Shown here: positions 9,481-17,897 of the stretch, piece by piece
Numbering within the stretch: position 1 is the stretch's first letter
Layout of the letters: each line of letters starts with the position of its first letter
Origin: Spirochaetaceae bacterium
GTDB taxonomy: Bacteria; Spirochaetota; Leptospiria; Leptospirales; Leptonemataceae
Assembly: GCA_002729885.1 (NCBI GenBank)
Contig: PBUB01000008.1
Coordinates: 124,001-188,000, forward strand
Length of the DNA: 64,000 bases
Direction of reading: 5' to 3'
Notes under the pieces: model-generated
Told to the model about the DNA's origin: nothing
Seen by the model: the letters and a program-made list of their open reading frames with translations, nothing else
Databases searched by the model: none
Made by a program: the position numbers and the translations under genes

Positions 9481-10281
9481 TCAAGTATTTCTTTCCCTCA
9501 GGTAGAGAAAAAGTACGAGCCCAACGAGAAAAACGAATATAAGGAGCCCACCAATCTGCATGAAGCCCATGGCGAAGGGGGTATACTTCCCTTTTTGTGG
9601 ATCGAAGCGGAAGCAGGTGAGCAGAAATGCATCCGTCAGGCTGCCGATCTTTCCACTGGATGCTTCTACAAGAGAAAGACGCAGATCCGTGGCATCGTAC
9701 TTTATACCGAAAAGATATCGCGACACTTTGCCGGCCGGTGTAATAAGCATGATGGCCGCCGGATGGCTGTACCGGACCTCTCCATCGGGCTTGTAGTTGT
9801 AGCCCATGGAGTCCATCAAGGGTTTGATATTGTCCTGGGTTCCCGTGAGAAAGTGCCAGCCTTCCGGTCCCACTTTCTGGTTTTTCACTGTAGATCTGTA
9901 CAGCTTTCCTTTTGTGCGGGCTATGGCCGGCGTATCCCCCGGATCAAAGCTCACGGAGAGCACGCGGTAATCTTCGCCAGCGTTCAGGCCTTTATCGGCC
10001 AGGTCCGTCATAGCATGGCTGAGGCCGTCGAACACGGCAGTACATAACATTGCACAGTCAAAGAAGGCCGGCGCAATAATTACTGGCCGTCGATCGCTAT
10101 CAAAGAAGGAAGAGAGTTCCACCAGTTTACCATCTTCATTGTAGAATCTGGTATCCAGTGCTATGGGAGAGGAGAGCTTCTGATCGACTCCTACTCCCTC
10201 CGGCTGTCGGGTCTTTTCGGCCTGGACCGCCGCAGGAAGCATCAATAGAAGCGCTAAACATCCTGCAGGGAATTTTTTCAT
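9481..10281 (-). CDS. SCO1/SenC-family copper chaperone for cytochrome oxidase
   Basis: A 266-residue exported protein with a signal peptide (MKKFPAGCLALLLMLPAAVQA), a thioredoxin-fold domain with the copper-binding CAMLC motif and the partner histidine in RYSHPAA, and a C-terminal membrane anchor (about residues 238-260, IGGLLIFVFLVGLVLFLYLR) ending in a basic tail. SCO proteins deliver copper to, or reduce, the CuA site of subunit II. It is the first gene of the operon, 45 bp before ctaC, consistent with that job. It diverges from the MORN lipoprotein gene, with only 67 bp between the two starts. Confidence 0.93.
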   Translation of the reverse strand: MKKFPAGCLALLLMLPAAVQAEKTRQPEGVGVDQKLSSPIALDTRFYNEDGKLVELSSFFDSDRRPVIIAPAFFDCAMLCTAVFDGLSHAMTDLADKGLNAGEDYRVLSVSFDPGDTPAIARTKGKLYRSTVKNQKVGPEGWHFLTGTQDNIKPLMDSMGYNYKPDGEVRYSHPAAIMLITPAGKVSRYLFGIKYDATDLRLSLVEASSGKIGSLTDAFLLTCFRFDPQKGKYTPFAMGFMQIGGLLIFVFLVGLVLFLYLRERNT

Positions 10282-10348
10282 GATAGAGCCAAAAAAGCGT
10301 TGAATGGCGCCTCCGTAAAGGACATACTGCGACCAGGATCAAGAAATT

Positions 10349-10900
10349 ATGATACAAAGAAAAACCTTCACATCGTTCTCCACTCTTCTGGTGCTCTGCG
10401 GCGCACTGTTTCTCATTCAGTGTAGTTCCAGCCAGACTACAGAAGAAGCACCCACCACTACAGAAAGAGGTAGCGGCGATGGACTCACTGGCTGCGTGGA
10501 AGGAGACTGCACCAACGGCACAGGAACCTATGTGTATGAAACCGGGGATAAATATACCGGTGGTTTTAAAAATGGTCTTCGCGATGGCTCGGGTGCCATG
10601 ATGTATGCCAATGGCGATATCTATAAAGGCCCTTATGTTGCAGATAAGAGAACTGGCGAAGGAACCTACACATTTGCCAACGGGGATGTCTATAATGGAG
10701 AATTCCGCGATGGGTTGCGAGGCGGCCAGGGAGAATATGTATGGAAGGCCGATGGTGCGATCTTCAAAGGTGAATTTGCGCAGGATGGAGCGTCTGGAAA
10801 AGGCATACTAATTGTAGAAGGCGAGCAGAAAGAATGCGTTCTTGAGCAGCGCAAAGTGAAATGCGAAGACGGCAGCTCCCGGGAAACTGAGCAAAGCTGA
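10349..10900 (+). CDS. MORN-repeat lipoprotein
   Basis: A 183-residue protein. The signal peptide ends in the lipobox LIQC (about residues 22-25), so lipidation at the cysteine is likely, followed by a Thr/Glu-rich linker. Four MORN repeats follow (pattern Y..GD.Y.G.F..G...G.G; for example GDKYTGGFKNGLRDGSG and GDVYNGEFRDGLRGGQG). A C-terminal part carries three cysteines. MORN repeats form an open beta structure, often for lipid or protein contact; the partner here is unknown. AGGA lies about 10 nt before the ATG. A hairpin downstream (10967-10996) may end its transcript. Confidence 0.88.
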   Translation: MIQRKTFTSFSTLLVLCGALFLIQCSSSQTTEEAPTTTERGSGDGLTGCVEGDCTNGTGTYVYETGDKYTGGFKNGLRDGSGAMMYANGDIYKGPYVADKRTGEGTYTFANGDVYNGEFRDGLRGGQGEYVWKADGAIFKGEFAQDGASGKGILIVEGEQKECVLEQRKVKCEDGSSRETEQS

Positions 10901-11250
10901 GTTTTTAAATCGGCATTTTTTGATGATGTGACAGCCAGGCTGTAGCCACAGCAGATGGCTGAATTGAAACGCATTCGCTGCGAGGCGGATGCGTTTCTGT
11001 ATTATGGCATTCCCGTAGGTCGGATGGGTCCGGGGTTTATGGTGGCGCCCACTGGTTCTGGAATGCTTGCCGATTTCCTTATGTAGCTCGGTGGCTTGAA
11101 GCGTTCCTTCTTGCCATGAGAAAAAACCATTGCGGTGGCTGAGGGATTCTGATGATCAACGGAACTCCTGGCCGCAGCCGAATGACTACTGAGTTTTGAT
11201 GTAATATCCACCATATCAGGTGGCGAATCGATAAAAATTAGAGGAAAGAT
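10901..11250. other. Intergenic region after the MORN gene
   Basis: 350 bp without a credible gene. It contains the hairpin at 10967-10996. The last 20 bp hold the AGAGGAAAG ribosome binding site of the following lipoprotein gene. Nothing else was recognised. Confidence 0.5.
10967..10996 (+). terminator. Probable terminator hairpin after the MORN gene
   Basis: Arms AAACGCATTCGC and GCGGATGCGTTT pair over 12 positions with one T-G wobble around the loop tgcgag. The T-tract is short (TTT, part of the stem), so termination efficiency is uncertain. Confidence 0.5.
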
Positions 11251-12006
11251 ATGTATAAAGAAGAATCCCGTATTGATCGTATTTCTATTATCGCAAAGGC
11301 CAGCGCCATTGGTTTGGCCCTGCTGGTGGCCTCATGTCAGAGTATTCCAGACGGCGAAACCGGAAGCCCGGCGGATGCTCTGGCTTCTAAGATGCTGGCT
11401 GCGGCGAATCTGGAAACATGGAATACCAGAGTGCAGGGTGTTGAGTTTCGTTTTCGCGAAAAGAACACCTACTTCTGGGACAAAAAGCGAGGCCTGGTAG
11501 AGTTTCAAAACGAAGATCTCAAGGTTCAGTTCTCCAAGAATACCTTTCAAGGAGTGGCCTGGGAAGATGGGGAAGCTCTTTCCGGCGATGAACTGGCTGA
11601 AGCCGTGGTCAAAGCTAACAGCAACTTCATAAACGACTCTTTCTGGCTGCAGCCGGCCTATCATATTCAATCTCCAGGAACCAAACTCTATGCAGTGGAC
11701 GATTCTACTTTGAGAGTAACGTTTAGCAGCGGAGGGGTCACTCCAGGCGATACCTACGTATTTCATCTCAATGATAAGAATCAGATCGAGCTCATGGAGA
11801 TGTGGGTGAGCATTATACCCATCGAAGGTGCCGATGCTGACTTCAACAATTACCAGACGTATGAGCCGGGCATCAATGTGGCGGAATCCAGAACAGTGCT
11901 TGGGATTTTAACTATCCTGATTGATCAAGTTAAGATGCATTCCGATCTGAAATCTGCGGATGAGAGATTTGGACCTCTGTTCGAGGCGCATCCGAATTTG
12001 AAGTAG
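11251..12006 (+). CDS. Lipoprotein of unknown function
   Basis: A 251-residue protein with a lipoprotein signal peptide (hydrophobic AIGLALLVASC, lipid on the cysteine at about residue 29). The mature part is acidic and rich in aromatic residues, with alternating beta-type segments (VEFRFREKNTYFWDKKRG; TYVFHLNDKNQIELMEMW), suggesting a beta-rich periplasmic or outer-membrane-anchored domain. No family was recognised. A good ribosome binding site (GAGGAAAG) precedes the ATG. The next gene starts 2 bp after this stop, so the two are probably one transcript. Confidence 0.8.
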   Translation: MYKEESRIDRISIIAKASAIGLALLVASCQSIPDGETGSPADALASKMLAAANLETWNTRVQGVEFRFREKNTYFWDKKRGLVEFQNEDLKVQFSKNTFQGVAWEDGEALSGDELAEAVVKANSNFINDSFWLQPAYHIQSPGTKLYAVDDSTLRVTFSSGGVTPGDTYVFHLNDKNQIELMEMWVSIIPIEGADADFNNYQTYEPGINVAESRTVLGILTILIDQVKMHSDLKSADERFGPLFEAHPNLK

Positions 12007-12007
12007 C

Positions 12008-12478
12008 GTGACTCGCATTTTTATCCATGGCCTGGAAGGTAGCAGCAAAGGATACAAGGCCTCTCTGCTAAAGAAGCTTTTTCCTGATCTAATCTGTCCT
12101 CAATTTACCGGCCCTCCGGAAGAGCGAATGCAGATGCTGGAGGAGATTCTTGAAGGTAAGGGCGACATCAGCATCGTAGGTTCTTCTCTGGGCGGATTGA
12201 TGGCAGCACTGTACGCTTTGCAACATTCGGATGCCATTGATCGGCTTATCCTGCTTGCGCCAGCTTTACCGATGATGGACTGGTCGGCGTTTTGGGATAA
12301 GCCACTAAAGGCGCCGGTGAAAATCTATCATGGAATCCATGATGATGTGGTTCCGTTGGCACAAACCCGGGCACTGGCGCAAAAGCTGTTTACGGATCTG
12401 GAATTCAACGAAGTGGATGATGATCACCGTCTAAAGAAGACGGTGCGCGAGTTGGATTTTCGCGCGCTGTTGAGCTAA
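12008..12478 (+). CDS. Small alpha/beta-hydrolase (YqiA/UPF0227-like esterase)
   Basis: A 156-residue protein with GTG start. The nucleophile elbow GSSLGG (about residues 57-62) and the preceding FIHGLEGSSKG oxyanion strand are clear. The acid is probably in HGIHDDVVP and the catalytic His in DDDHRL near the C-terminus. The length fits the minimal YqiA-type esterases. The substrate is unknown. It lies 2 bp after the upstream lipoprotein gene without its own clear ribosome binding site, so translational coupling is likely. Confidence 0.85.
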   Translation: MTRIFIHGLEGSSKGYKASLLKKLFPDLICPQFTGPPEERMQMLEEILEGKGDISIVGSSLGGLMAALYALQHSDAIDRLILLAPALPMMDWSAFWDKPLKAPVKIYHGIHDDVVPLAQTRALAQKLFTDLEFNEVDDDHRLKKTVRELDFRALLS

Positions 12479-12542
12479 ATACACTGTCCAGCAGCCAGAT
12501 CCGGCAGAAAAAATCCGGCAAAGCTTGACTTGAAGCATCGGA

Positions 12543-13121
12543 ATGCCAGTAATTCAGAGAATGGAATTTAGGCATCCAATGCGAAAGCGGTATCAATGCA
12601 GGCTCCCTGGCGGCTGTGTGCTTTCCTGCATCATTCTATTTTCGATGTTTTCTTCTGGCTGCGCTGCCCATACTGAACAAGAAGTACTTTGCGCCGAGCT
12701 TGATGGCTGGCTGGTAGAGAGCCTTCGCCGCCAGAACTATCTATCGCAGACCGTGCGAAGACACTCTCCATCTGACGATTATGCGTGCGGCTTTGCCCTC
12801 CAATCAACCGCCGATGACAGGTTCTATGAGTTCATGATCCTTCTTGTTTATTTGGATCCTCTCATGGACGAAGACCGTTCCATCTCTGTGTTTCCGCAGC
12901 ATTTTTATTCGCCCAGGTCGCCAGAATACGCGCCCGATTCTCATAATATTACAGAACGGATTCTATCAAACCTTCTGATTTTTCGCTACTATTCCCGACG
13001 CGGAATTGTCCACCATGTTGTGTATGCCAGGGAGCCTTCAAGCCGGCTGGGTTTTAATCCTGAATCCAGGGAGCTGGCACTGAAGATAAAATCGAAGCTA
13101 GATCGGTGGCAGAATGAATAA
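12543..13121 (+). CDS. Small lipoprotein of unknown function
   Basis: Up to 192 residues. The more likely start is the third Met (12579, MRKRYQCR), which puts a positively charged n-region directly before the hydrophobic core (VLSCIILFSMFSSGC) and lipobox SSGC. The mature part has no recognised domain; several cysteines and a Tyr/Arg-rich end (FRYYSRRG) are noted. The stop codon overlaps the next gene by 8 bp, so the pair is probably co-translated. Confidence 0.7.
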   Translation: MPVIQRMEFRHPMRKRYQCRLPGGCVLSCIILFSMFSSGCAAHTEQEVLCAELDGWLVESLRRQNYLSQTVRRHSPSDDYACGFALQSTADDRFYEFMILLVYLDPLMDEDRSISVFPQHFYSPRSPEYAPDSHNITERILSNLLIFRYYSRRGIVHHVVYAREPSSRLGFNPESRELALKIKSKLDRWQNE

Positions 13122-14016
13122 GGCTTCCTACTCCATGGGAGAACGAATGGAACCCAATGCCTCTCGCATTTCTCGGACTCACCGTGCGAGGCAGGTGATG
13201 GCCGCGGCGGTCTGCATGGTTCTCTCTCTTTTGGCTACGTTTTGTAGCGCATCGGATCCGGATCCTTACTACGTTCCGTCGCAGAAGCTGATCCATCCGA
13301 AGGACCTTATTTCGGTGACGGGCAAGCATCCATCTTCCGCCTATCGCACATTACCTCTGCAGTCAGGGTTTCCTTTAATCATGGAATTGCCCGAATCGGC
13401 AGACACAACTTTGAATCTCCAAAGCGAGGACATTCTGCTGTCAGTGGACGGGTGTTCTGCGAAGAATATCTGCATCGTATGCATAGAGCAAAAAAGCGAA
13501 GCCTACCATAGGGCCAAAATCGTTCTGCAGTCTCCAGAGCGCATCAAGGTGGCGTCGATAGAGCGAATTACCTTTCAAAGAGGTGGGGTCATTTATGATC
13601 TTGTTAAGCCCTCGTTTAGCGAACTACATGAAAACAAAGAGTTAGATCCGATCCCGATCAAAAAGAGCAAGTATTGGAGGAATCTGGCCGGAAGCTGGGT
13701 CGAACAAACGGAATCCGATTGGAAGAAACAGTTCCGGCTCGAGTTTGAACGGGGGTTTTACGTACTCTGGTTTTACGATCCGAATTCGAATGGAGAAATA
13801 ATGATTTCGGACGTCAAAGTGAATTGCTTTAACGATGGATTATGCGAGGTTCTTACCTCAGATCGGAACCGATTTACCGTTAGGCAAACTGAGGATCAGA
13901 TCACTATAATTGAACCCTTTAAGCTGGGTGCGAAACGCAGCCTTGGAGCCGGGGAAAGGTTTGAGCGAACTCCAGCCAAAAAGGAAAATCATTGTAGTTT
14001 TCTCTGGTGCGATTAA
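13114..14016 (+). CDS. Exported protein of unknown function
   Basis: A 300-residue protein whose hydrophobic segment lies at about residues 27-46 (MAAAVCMVLSLLATFCSAS), so either the start is internal (for example the Met at 13138) or the signal peptide has a long n-region. Cleavage would be near CSAS. The mature domain looks beta-rich (ILLSVDGCSAKNICIVCIEQ; QFRLEFERGFYVLWFYDP). No family was recognised. It overlaps the upstream lipoprotein gene by 8 bp and converges with the ankyrin gene. Confidence 0.7.
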   Translation: MNKASYSMGERMEPNASRISRTHRARQVMAAAVCMVLSLLATFCSASDPDPYYVPSQKLIHPKDLISVTGKHPSSAYRTLPLQSGFPLIMELPESADTTLNLQSEDILLSVDGCSAKNICIVCIEQKSEAYHRAKIVLQSPERIKVASIERITFQRGGVIYDLVKPSFSELHENKELDPIPIKKSKYWRNLAGSWVEQTESDWKKQFRLEFERGFYVLWFYDPNSNGEIMISDVKVNCFNDGLCEVLTSDRNRFTVRQTEDQITIIEPFKLGAKRSLGAGERFERTPAKKENHCSFLWCD

Positions 14017-14092
14017 CCAGAATGGACGCTGGATTAGAGTCATAGAGGACACTTGCCAATGACATCCTTTATAGAAGTTTTTTCGTGGCCCA

Positions 14093-14533
14093 TCATTCAA
14101 CGTCATCCACCTGAAAAATCATACCGGTCTGCTCAGAAATTTCTCCCTGACGATTGACCTTCTCATCATGTACGGTGAGTTCCGGAATCATCGGATCAGA
14201 GCTGCGCCAGTATTCCGGTGGGCCTTTTTCCTGCAGCAATGCAGCGATCGCAATATTATCCTTCGCCGCCTCCAGAGGGGTCTGCGGTATGCAATCTCCC
14301 CAGGTGCCCACAGCTCGATCCGCCCCGTGCTTTAACAGGACTCGCACTCCAGTTTCGTATTCGCGCAAAATGCACTCCATGAGCAGGCCCCACCATTCGC
14401 CCCAGGTGTCTGTGAAGTAAGAAGCATCATCTATATGCTTTCGGTCTATTTCCAGTAATCTATCCAGCAGATCCCAGTTCTCTTCCTCTACGGCCGATTT
14501 GAGATGAGCCCTGGTAATGCGAATGGCAGCCAT
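14093..14533 (-). CDS. Ankyrin-repeat protein
   Basis: A 146-residue soluble protein with about two to three ankyrin-like helical hairpins: LKSAVEEENWDLLDRLLEID, GLLMECILREYETGVRVLLK followed by HGADRAV, then QTPLEAAKDN and IAIAALLQEKG. The HGAD turn and TPLEAA are typical. No signal peptide, so probably cytoplasmic and protein-binding; the partner is not evident from the neighbours. AGAGA just precedes the ATG. Confidence 0.75.
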   Translation of the reverse strand: MAAIRITRAHLKSAVEEENWDLLDRLLEIDRKHIDDASYFTDTWGEWWGLLMECILREYETGVRVLLKHGADRAVGTWGDCIPQTPLEAAKDNIAIAALLQEKGPPEYWRSSDPMIPELTVHDEKVNRQGEISEQTGMIFQVDDVE

Positions 14534-14993
14534 TCTCTGATTGCAGTTCAGTTCGAATAATCGGCAACGAATTATTCCAGGGCTATGGAGTGGGCCTGAC
14601 CATTCCCGGCATTCCTTTTGATTTCTGATTCATATTGCTAACGGGCAGGGGCGCCTAATGGTCCGGTGGGGCTGATTATGCGCCCGGGGATCAGTAGTAT
14701 TTACGGAGCGGCATTTTCTTTGCTCACGGGTCTTATTGCTATCGGGTAGGGGCGCCTTATGGTCCGGTGGGGCTGATTATGCGCCTGGAGCTCGGTTTTA
14801 TGTGCGGAGCAACATCCCTTGGCTCTATTTGCTAAGTCGCCGGGGCTGGTCTGTCCTCGGGGCTACTTCCGGAGATCCGGCCTCGCCGTATATCCGGTGC
14901 TCCAAAGATTTACAGCAGGAGTCCTGTTCCGATCCCAGCGGGCTGTGCGGGGCAAAAAACCTGCGCAGCGTCCTTGAAAAGCGGGAAGATTCG
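14534..14993. other. Intergenic region with 101-bp tandem repeat
   Basis: 460 bp between the ankyrin gene and the flavoprotein gene on the other strand. An in-frame ATG exists at 14736, but the sequence up to 14993 has no family resemblance and lies inside the repeat, so it is treated as non-coding. It contains the tandem duplication described separately and the ribosome binding site for the next gene (GGAAG, about 7 nt before 14994). Confidence 0.55.
14631..14832. repeat. Two-copy 101-bp tandem repeat with internal dyad
   Basis: Copies at about 14631-14731 and 14732-14832 align at a constant offset of 101 bp. The first 52 bp (from TATTGCTA at 14633 and 14734) differ at only 3 positions; the rest diverges but stays recognisable (TACGGAGC against TGCGGAGC). 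Each copy contains an imperfect dyad with arms around GCGCCTAAT and ATTATGCGC, separated by the conserved ggtccggtggggctg. Confidence 0.8.
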
Positions 14994-16331
14994 ATGTTTG
15001 ATGGCGCCATGGCTAGAATCATTAAGACAGCAGTGATTGGGGCCGGTCCGGCCGGCTGTGTGGCGGCTCATGAGGCCGCTCGAGCCGGCCGCAAAGTGGT
15101 TCTGTTTGAGAAGGAAAAAGCTGTGGGTGGGCGGACCCTAACGCATCGATCCGGAGGTCATGTGCTGGATACCGGAGCAGGTTTTTTTACAAATTTCTAC
15201 CCCAGACTCAAGAGTTATAATCGGGCGCTGGGACTGGAAAGCGATGTAGTTCGATTATCTCGCCAGAATGTTCTGATTTCAGACCATCGTATCGCACCTC
15301 TGGCCCTGGGTTCTCCCTTGTCTTTCTTTCGTTTTCCGCTGGTGGGTGCAGCCGACAAAATTCGAATGCTTGGAGTAACCCTGGGCCGCACATTAAGATA
15401 CCGTGGTGTTGATCTTGCGGATCCTGCTTCGCTTGCCGCTCTGGATACTGACTCCATCGCACGTGATGCAAGAAAATTTCTTGGGGAGTCCGTATATCAG
15501 TATCTGGTGCGACCGGGCATTGAGCCCTTCTGGTATTTTTCCTGCGAAGAAGTATCAAAAGCTCTGTACATTGGCCTGCAGGCCAAAGCGGCGGATGCAG
15601 TATTTTTTACCTATGGTTCTGGCATGGACTCATTTTGTAGAAAACTGGCAGAATCAGTGGAGTTGAGAACCGGAAAGAGCGTGACTTCAATTGGCGAAAA
15701 GCCTCGTGGTTTTAGCATTCGATTCTCCGATGACAAAGAAGATTTTGATGAGATTATTCTGGCTACCACTGCGAACGTGGCCGCAAAGCTTACTGCAAAA
15801 TTGAGCGAATCGGTGGTGAGTGCGAATCAGAAGCACTTTTTGCAAAGCCAGATGTATGCTGCCAATGTAATCGTTTCATTTCGGTTGCCGGCGGGAGTGC
15901 TTCCCGATAGCGATACTCGCATTCCCTGTGGAACCGGAGAGAATCCGGTGGCGGCCATTACCTCTAATAGCGATAAGCGAGCCGGCCATTCAGGGGAAGA
16001 TCTAGTTTCCATATATCTTCGCGGAGACGAAGCGAAGAAACTTTTGAAATCGAAACAGAAAGAGGCATTTGCAAGGGCTCTGGCGCTGGCGCGGAAAGTA
16101 GATTCACGGCTCATCAAACTTCCTTTAGAGCCCTTTTATATGAAGCAAAGGGAAAATGCCATTCCGGTGCACTCGGTGGGCCGGTATCGCCAGGCGGCTA
16201 CGTTTTTGGAGGAACAGTCCGGGCCCATCGTATTCGCCGGGGATTATCTGGCAAATGCCACTGTTGAAGGGGCCATTCATTCAGCGCAAAGCGCGGTTGC
16301 GGCTCTACTGAAGGGGGCCGGCCTGCGATGA
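14994..16331 (+). CDS. FAD-dependent amine-oxidase / protoporphyrinogen-oxidase-like protein
   Basis: About 445 residues from the ATG at 14994 (GGAAG at good spacing). The N-terminal FAD motif AVIGAGPAGCVAAHEAARAG is followed by LFEKEKAVGGRTLTHRSGG, the second conserved motif of the amine oxidase/PPOX superfamily. The C-terminal FAD contact is IVFAGDYLANATVEGAIHSA. The middle substrate domain is of the size seen in PPOX (HemG/HemY) and related desaturases, but without heme genes nearby the substrate cannot be assigned. An upstream in-frame Met at 14736 would add 86 residues before the FAD motif with no family match and is rejected. Confidence 0.85.
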   Translation: MFDGAMARIIKTAVIGAGPAGCVAAHEAARAGRKVVLFEKEKAVGGRTLTHRSGGHVLDTGAGFFTNFYPRLKSYNRALGLESDVVRLSRQNVLISDHRIAPLALGSPLSFFRFPLVGAADKIRMLGVTLGRTLRYRGVDLADPASLAALDTDSIARDARKFLGESVYQYLVRPGIEPFWYFSCEEVSKALYIGLQAKAADAVFFTYGSGMDSFCRKLAESVELRTGKSVTSIGEKPRGFSIRFSDDKEDFDEIILATTANVAAKLTAKLSESVVSANQKHFLQSQMYAANVIVSFRLPAGVLPDSDTRIPCGTGENPVAAITSNSDKRAGHSGEDLVSIYLRGDEAKKLLKSKQKEAFARALALARKVDSRLIKLPLEPFYMKQRENAIPVHSVGRYRQAATFLEEQSGPIVFAGDYLANATVEGAIHSAQSAVAALLKGAGLR

Positions 16332-16559
16332 ATGGGGATGCGGGCTATTCCCCTATTGCGCAATCAGGAAATGTTTCCTGCAGATCCATGCATTTGGAAT
16401 GAGGACAGCGGTGAGGCCGCCCGATTCAATGCATTCAATCTATCTCTCGCCTATATTGATGGGACCATTATCTTCCAGCTTCGTGGAGCCCTGCCCCCTG
16501 ATGCTGTGACCTTATTATTTTGGGAGCTTTTGATGATTATCAAGGCCATTTCAGCCTGA
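16332..16559 (+). CDS. Possible small STAS-like protein
   Basis: A 75-codon frame whose ATG follows the preceding stop codon directly (TGAATG), so translation could be coupled. The second half, AYIDGTIIFQLRGALPPDAV followed by TLLFWELLMIIK, loosely resembles the beta-alpha core of STAS domains, which also occur at 17898 and 28286. The resemblance is by eye only. It may be a fragment or not a gene. Confidence 0.3.
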   Translation: MGMRAIPLLRNQEMFPADPCIWNEDSGEAARFNAFNLSLAYIDGTIIFQLRGALPPDAVTLLFWELLMIIKAISA

Positions 16560-17008
16560 GAAGCCCTGTTTGAGAGTATGGAGCTCGTCCGAATTTTCAG
16601 CGTCGTAACTATTAATCAGTGTTTCAATCCTGTTTCTATCCCGCGCAGTACCATGAATGGAGGACCAGAGAAAGTCCTATCAAACAATCCCGATCCAGCG
16701 TTACTGAAGCTCTACTACTGCAACGACACAAATCTGAAACTGGGAGGCGGTGGTCTCTTGATTCTGTATCTATTTGCTATGGCACGCACACTGCCTGGTT
16801 GTCGGGGAGCTAATGCATTGGCTGTATGTACTGATGAGGGGATTCTCTGGAACGCGGAAAAACCTGGGGCTCAGGCGGGAATTTCCATTTCTTTATTGCG
16901 CTGGATGGGGCACTGCCGTATCTCTATTTTTTGTCCAGGGTTGTGTCTGCTCCTCTTCGGGGACCTATTGCGCAAACTCACTGGTAAATTCTGGCCTTAA
17001 AGGATCCA
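16560..17008. other. 449-bp gap with no convincing gene
   Basis: A 140-codon plus-strand frame (16578-17000) exists, but its translation has no repeated pattern, domain or signal peptide and a Cys/Gly-rich random look, so it is not called. The last bases carry AAAGGA, the ribosome binding site of the following regulator gene. Confidence 0.4.
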
Positions 17009-17689
17009 ATGGTGAATAGTCGTAGAAACATATTCAGCGGTCCGGAGCAATCGATAGAACCATGTACCGTAGTTCATGTGGATGACCATTCGCTAATTCG
17101 GGCTGGTATAGATCGCTTACTGGAAAGCGTTCCGGGCGTGCAAATGGTGGGCTCATTTGGCGGTACCGATTTTCTCAAAGAATTGAAAGATCTCAAATGC
17201 GATATTGTGCTCATGGATCTTTCTATGTCGGATGTTGATGGGATTCGTCTACTTGAGATTCTTGCAGCTGACCGGCCCGATATAAAGCCCATTGTTCTAA
17301 CCATGTATCTCGACAGGGAATATATACGGGCTGCTGTGGGAAAAGGAGCACGGGGTTATATTCTGAAGGATGACCTTCTGGACACAGTAGTTGAGGCAAT
17401 ACGGCGAGTCCATTCTGGCGAAAAGTACTACTCCACAAGTGTTCAAGAAGCCATGATCGGCGAGTTCGAGACCAGGCATAATCGCGGACATTCTTTGCAC
17501 TTGCTGTCTCAGAGGGAGCAGGAAATTTTACGAATGATCGCCAAAGGAATGAAGAATCGCGAAGTGGCCGCGGAACTGATCTTGAGCGTCAGGACTGTGG
17601 AACACCATAGATCCAGAATCATGCACAAGCTTAAAATTGACGGTGTCCAGGGGCTTACTCGATACGCTGTCGAAAACGGTTTGATTTAA
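17009..17689 (+). CDS. NarL/FixJ-family response regulator (REC-LuxR HTH)
   Basis: A 226-residue two-domain regulator. The receiver domain (about residues 17-135) has the acidic pair in VVHVDDHS, the phospho-acceptor Asp in VLMDLSMSDVDG and the conserved Lys in GYILKDD. The LuxR-type helix-turn-helix (about 160-222) has LSQREQEILRMIAKGMKNRE and RTVEHHRSRIMHKL. AAGGA precedes the ATG. It lies 208 bp before the chemotaxis operon, and the gap contains palindromes that could be its binding sites. No partner histidine kinase is adjacent. Confidence 0.93.
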   Translation: MVNSRRNIFSGPEQSIEPCTVVHVDDHSLIRAGIDRLLESVPGVQMVGSFGGTDFLKELKDLKCDIVLMDLSMSDVDGIRLLEILAADRPDIKPIVLTMYLDREYIRAAVGKGARGYILKDDLLDTVVEAIRRVHSGEKYYSTSVQEAMIGEFETRHNRGHSLHLLSQREQEILRMIAKGMKNREVAAELILSVRTVEHHRSRIMHKLKIDGVQGLTRYAVENGLI

Positions 17690-17782
17690 TTTTTAGCGAA
17701 TGTCAAGAACCCACCACCATTACGTTATCTTCCATATTTAGTCCGGATCGGGCGGAATACTGGATACATGTTTTTTTAAGGT

Positions 17783-17826
17783 TGTACTTCGACTACATAC
17801 GTACTAGTACGAAACAAAGTAGTACA
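17783..17826. promoter_or_regulatory. Palindromic operator-like cluster upstream of the che operon
   Basis: A perfect 12-bp palindrome CGTACTAGTACG (17800-17811) sits between an outer inverted repeat TGTACT (17783-17788) and AGTACA (17821-17826). The TAC/GTA half-sites recur in the block. It is about 70-115 bp before the first che gene and directly after a NarL-type regulator gene; NarL-family proteins bind paired heptamers, so autoregulation or control of the operon is plausible. No clear -10/-35 pair could be fixed. Confidence 0.45.
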
Positions 17827-17897
17827 CCCCCGAATTGACCGAATCCCAATAACCGTGCTACCTTTGCAGCGTTAATTCGTAATGCGAGAGGTAGCTT

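Noticed and set aside
14736..14993. 86-residue N-terminal extension of the FAD oxidoreductase
   Set aside because: It falls in the tandem repeat, lacks family similarity and precedes the FAD motif by too much; the ATG at 14994 has a ribosome binding site.
16578..17000. 140-codon plus-strand frame
   Set aside because: No domain, repeat, signal peptide or convincing ribosome binding site; composition looks random.
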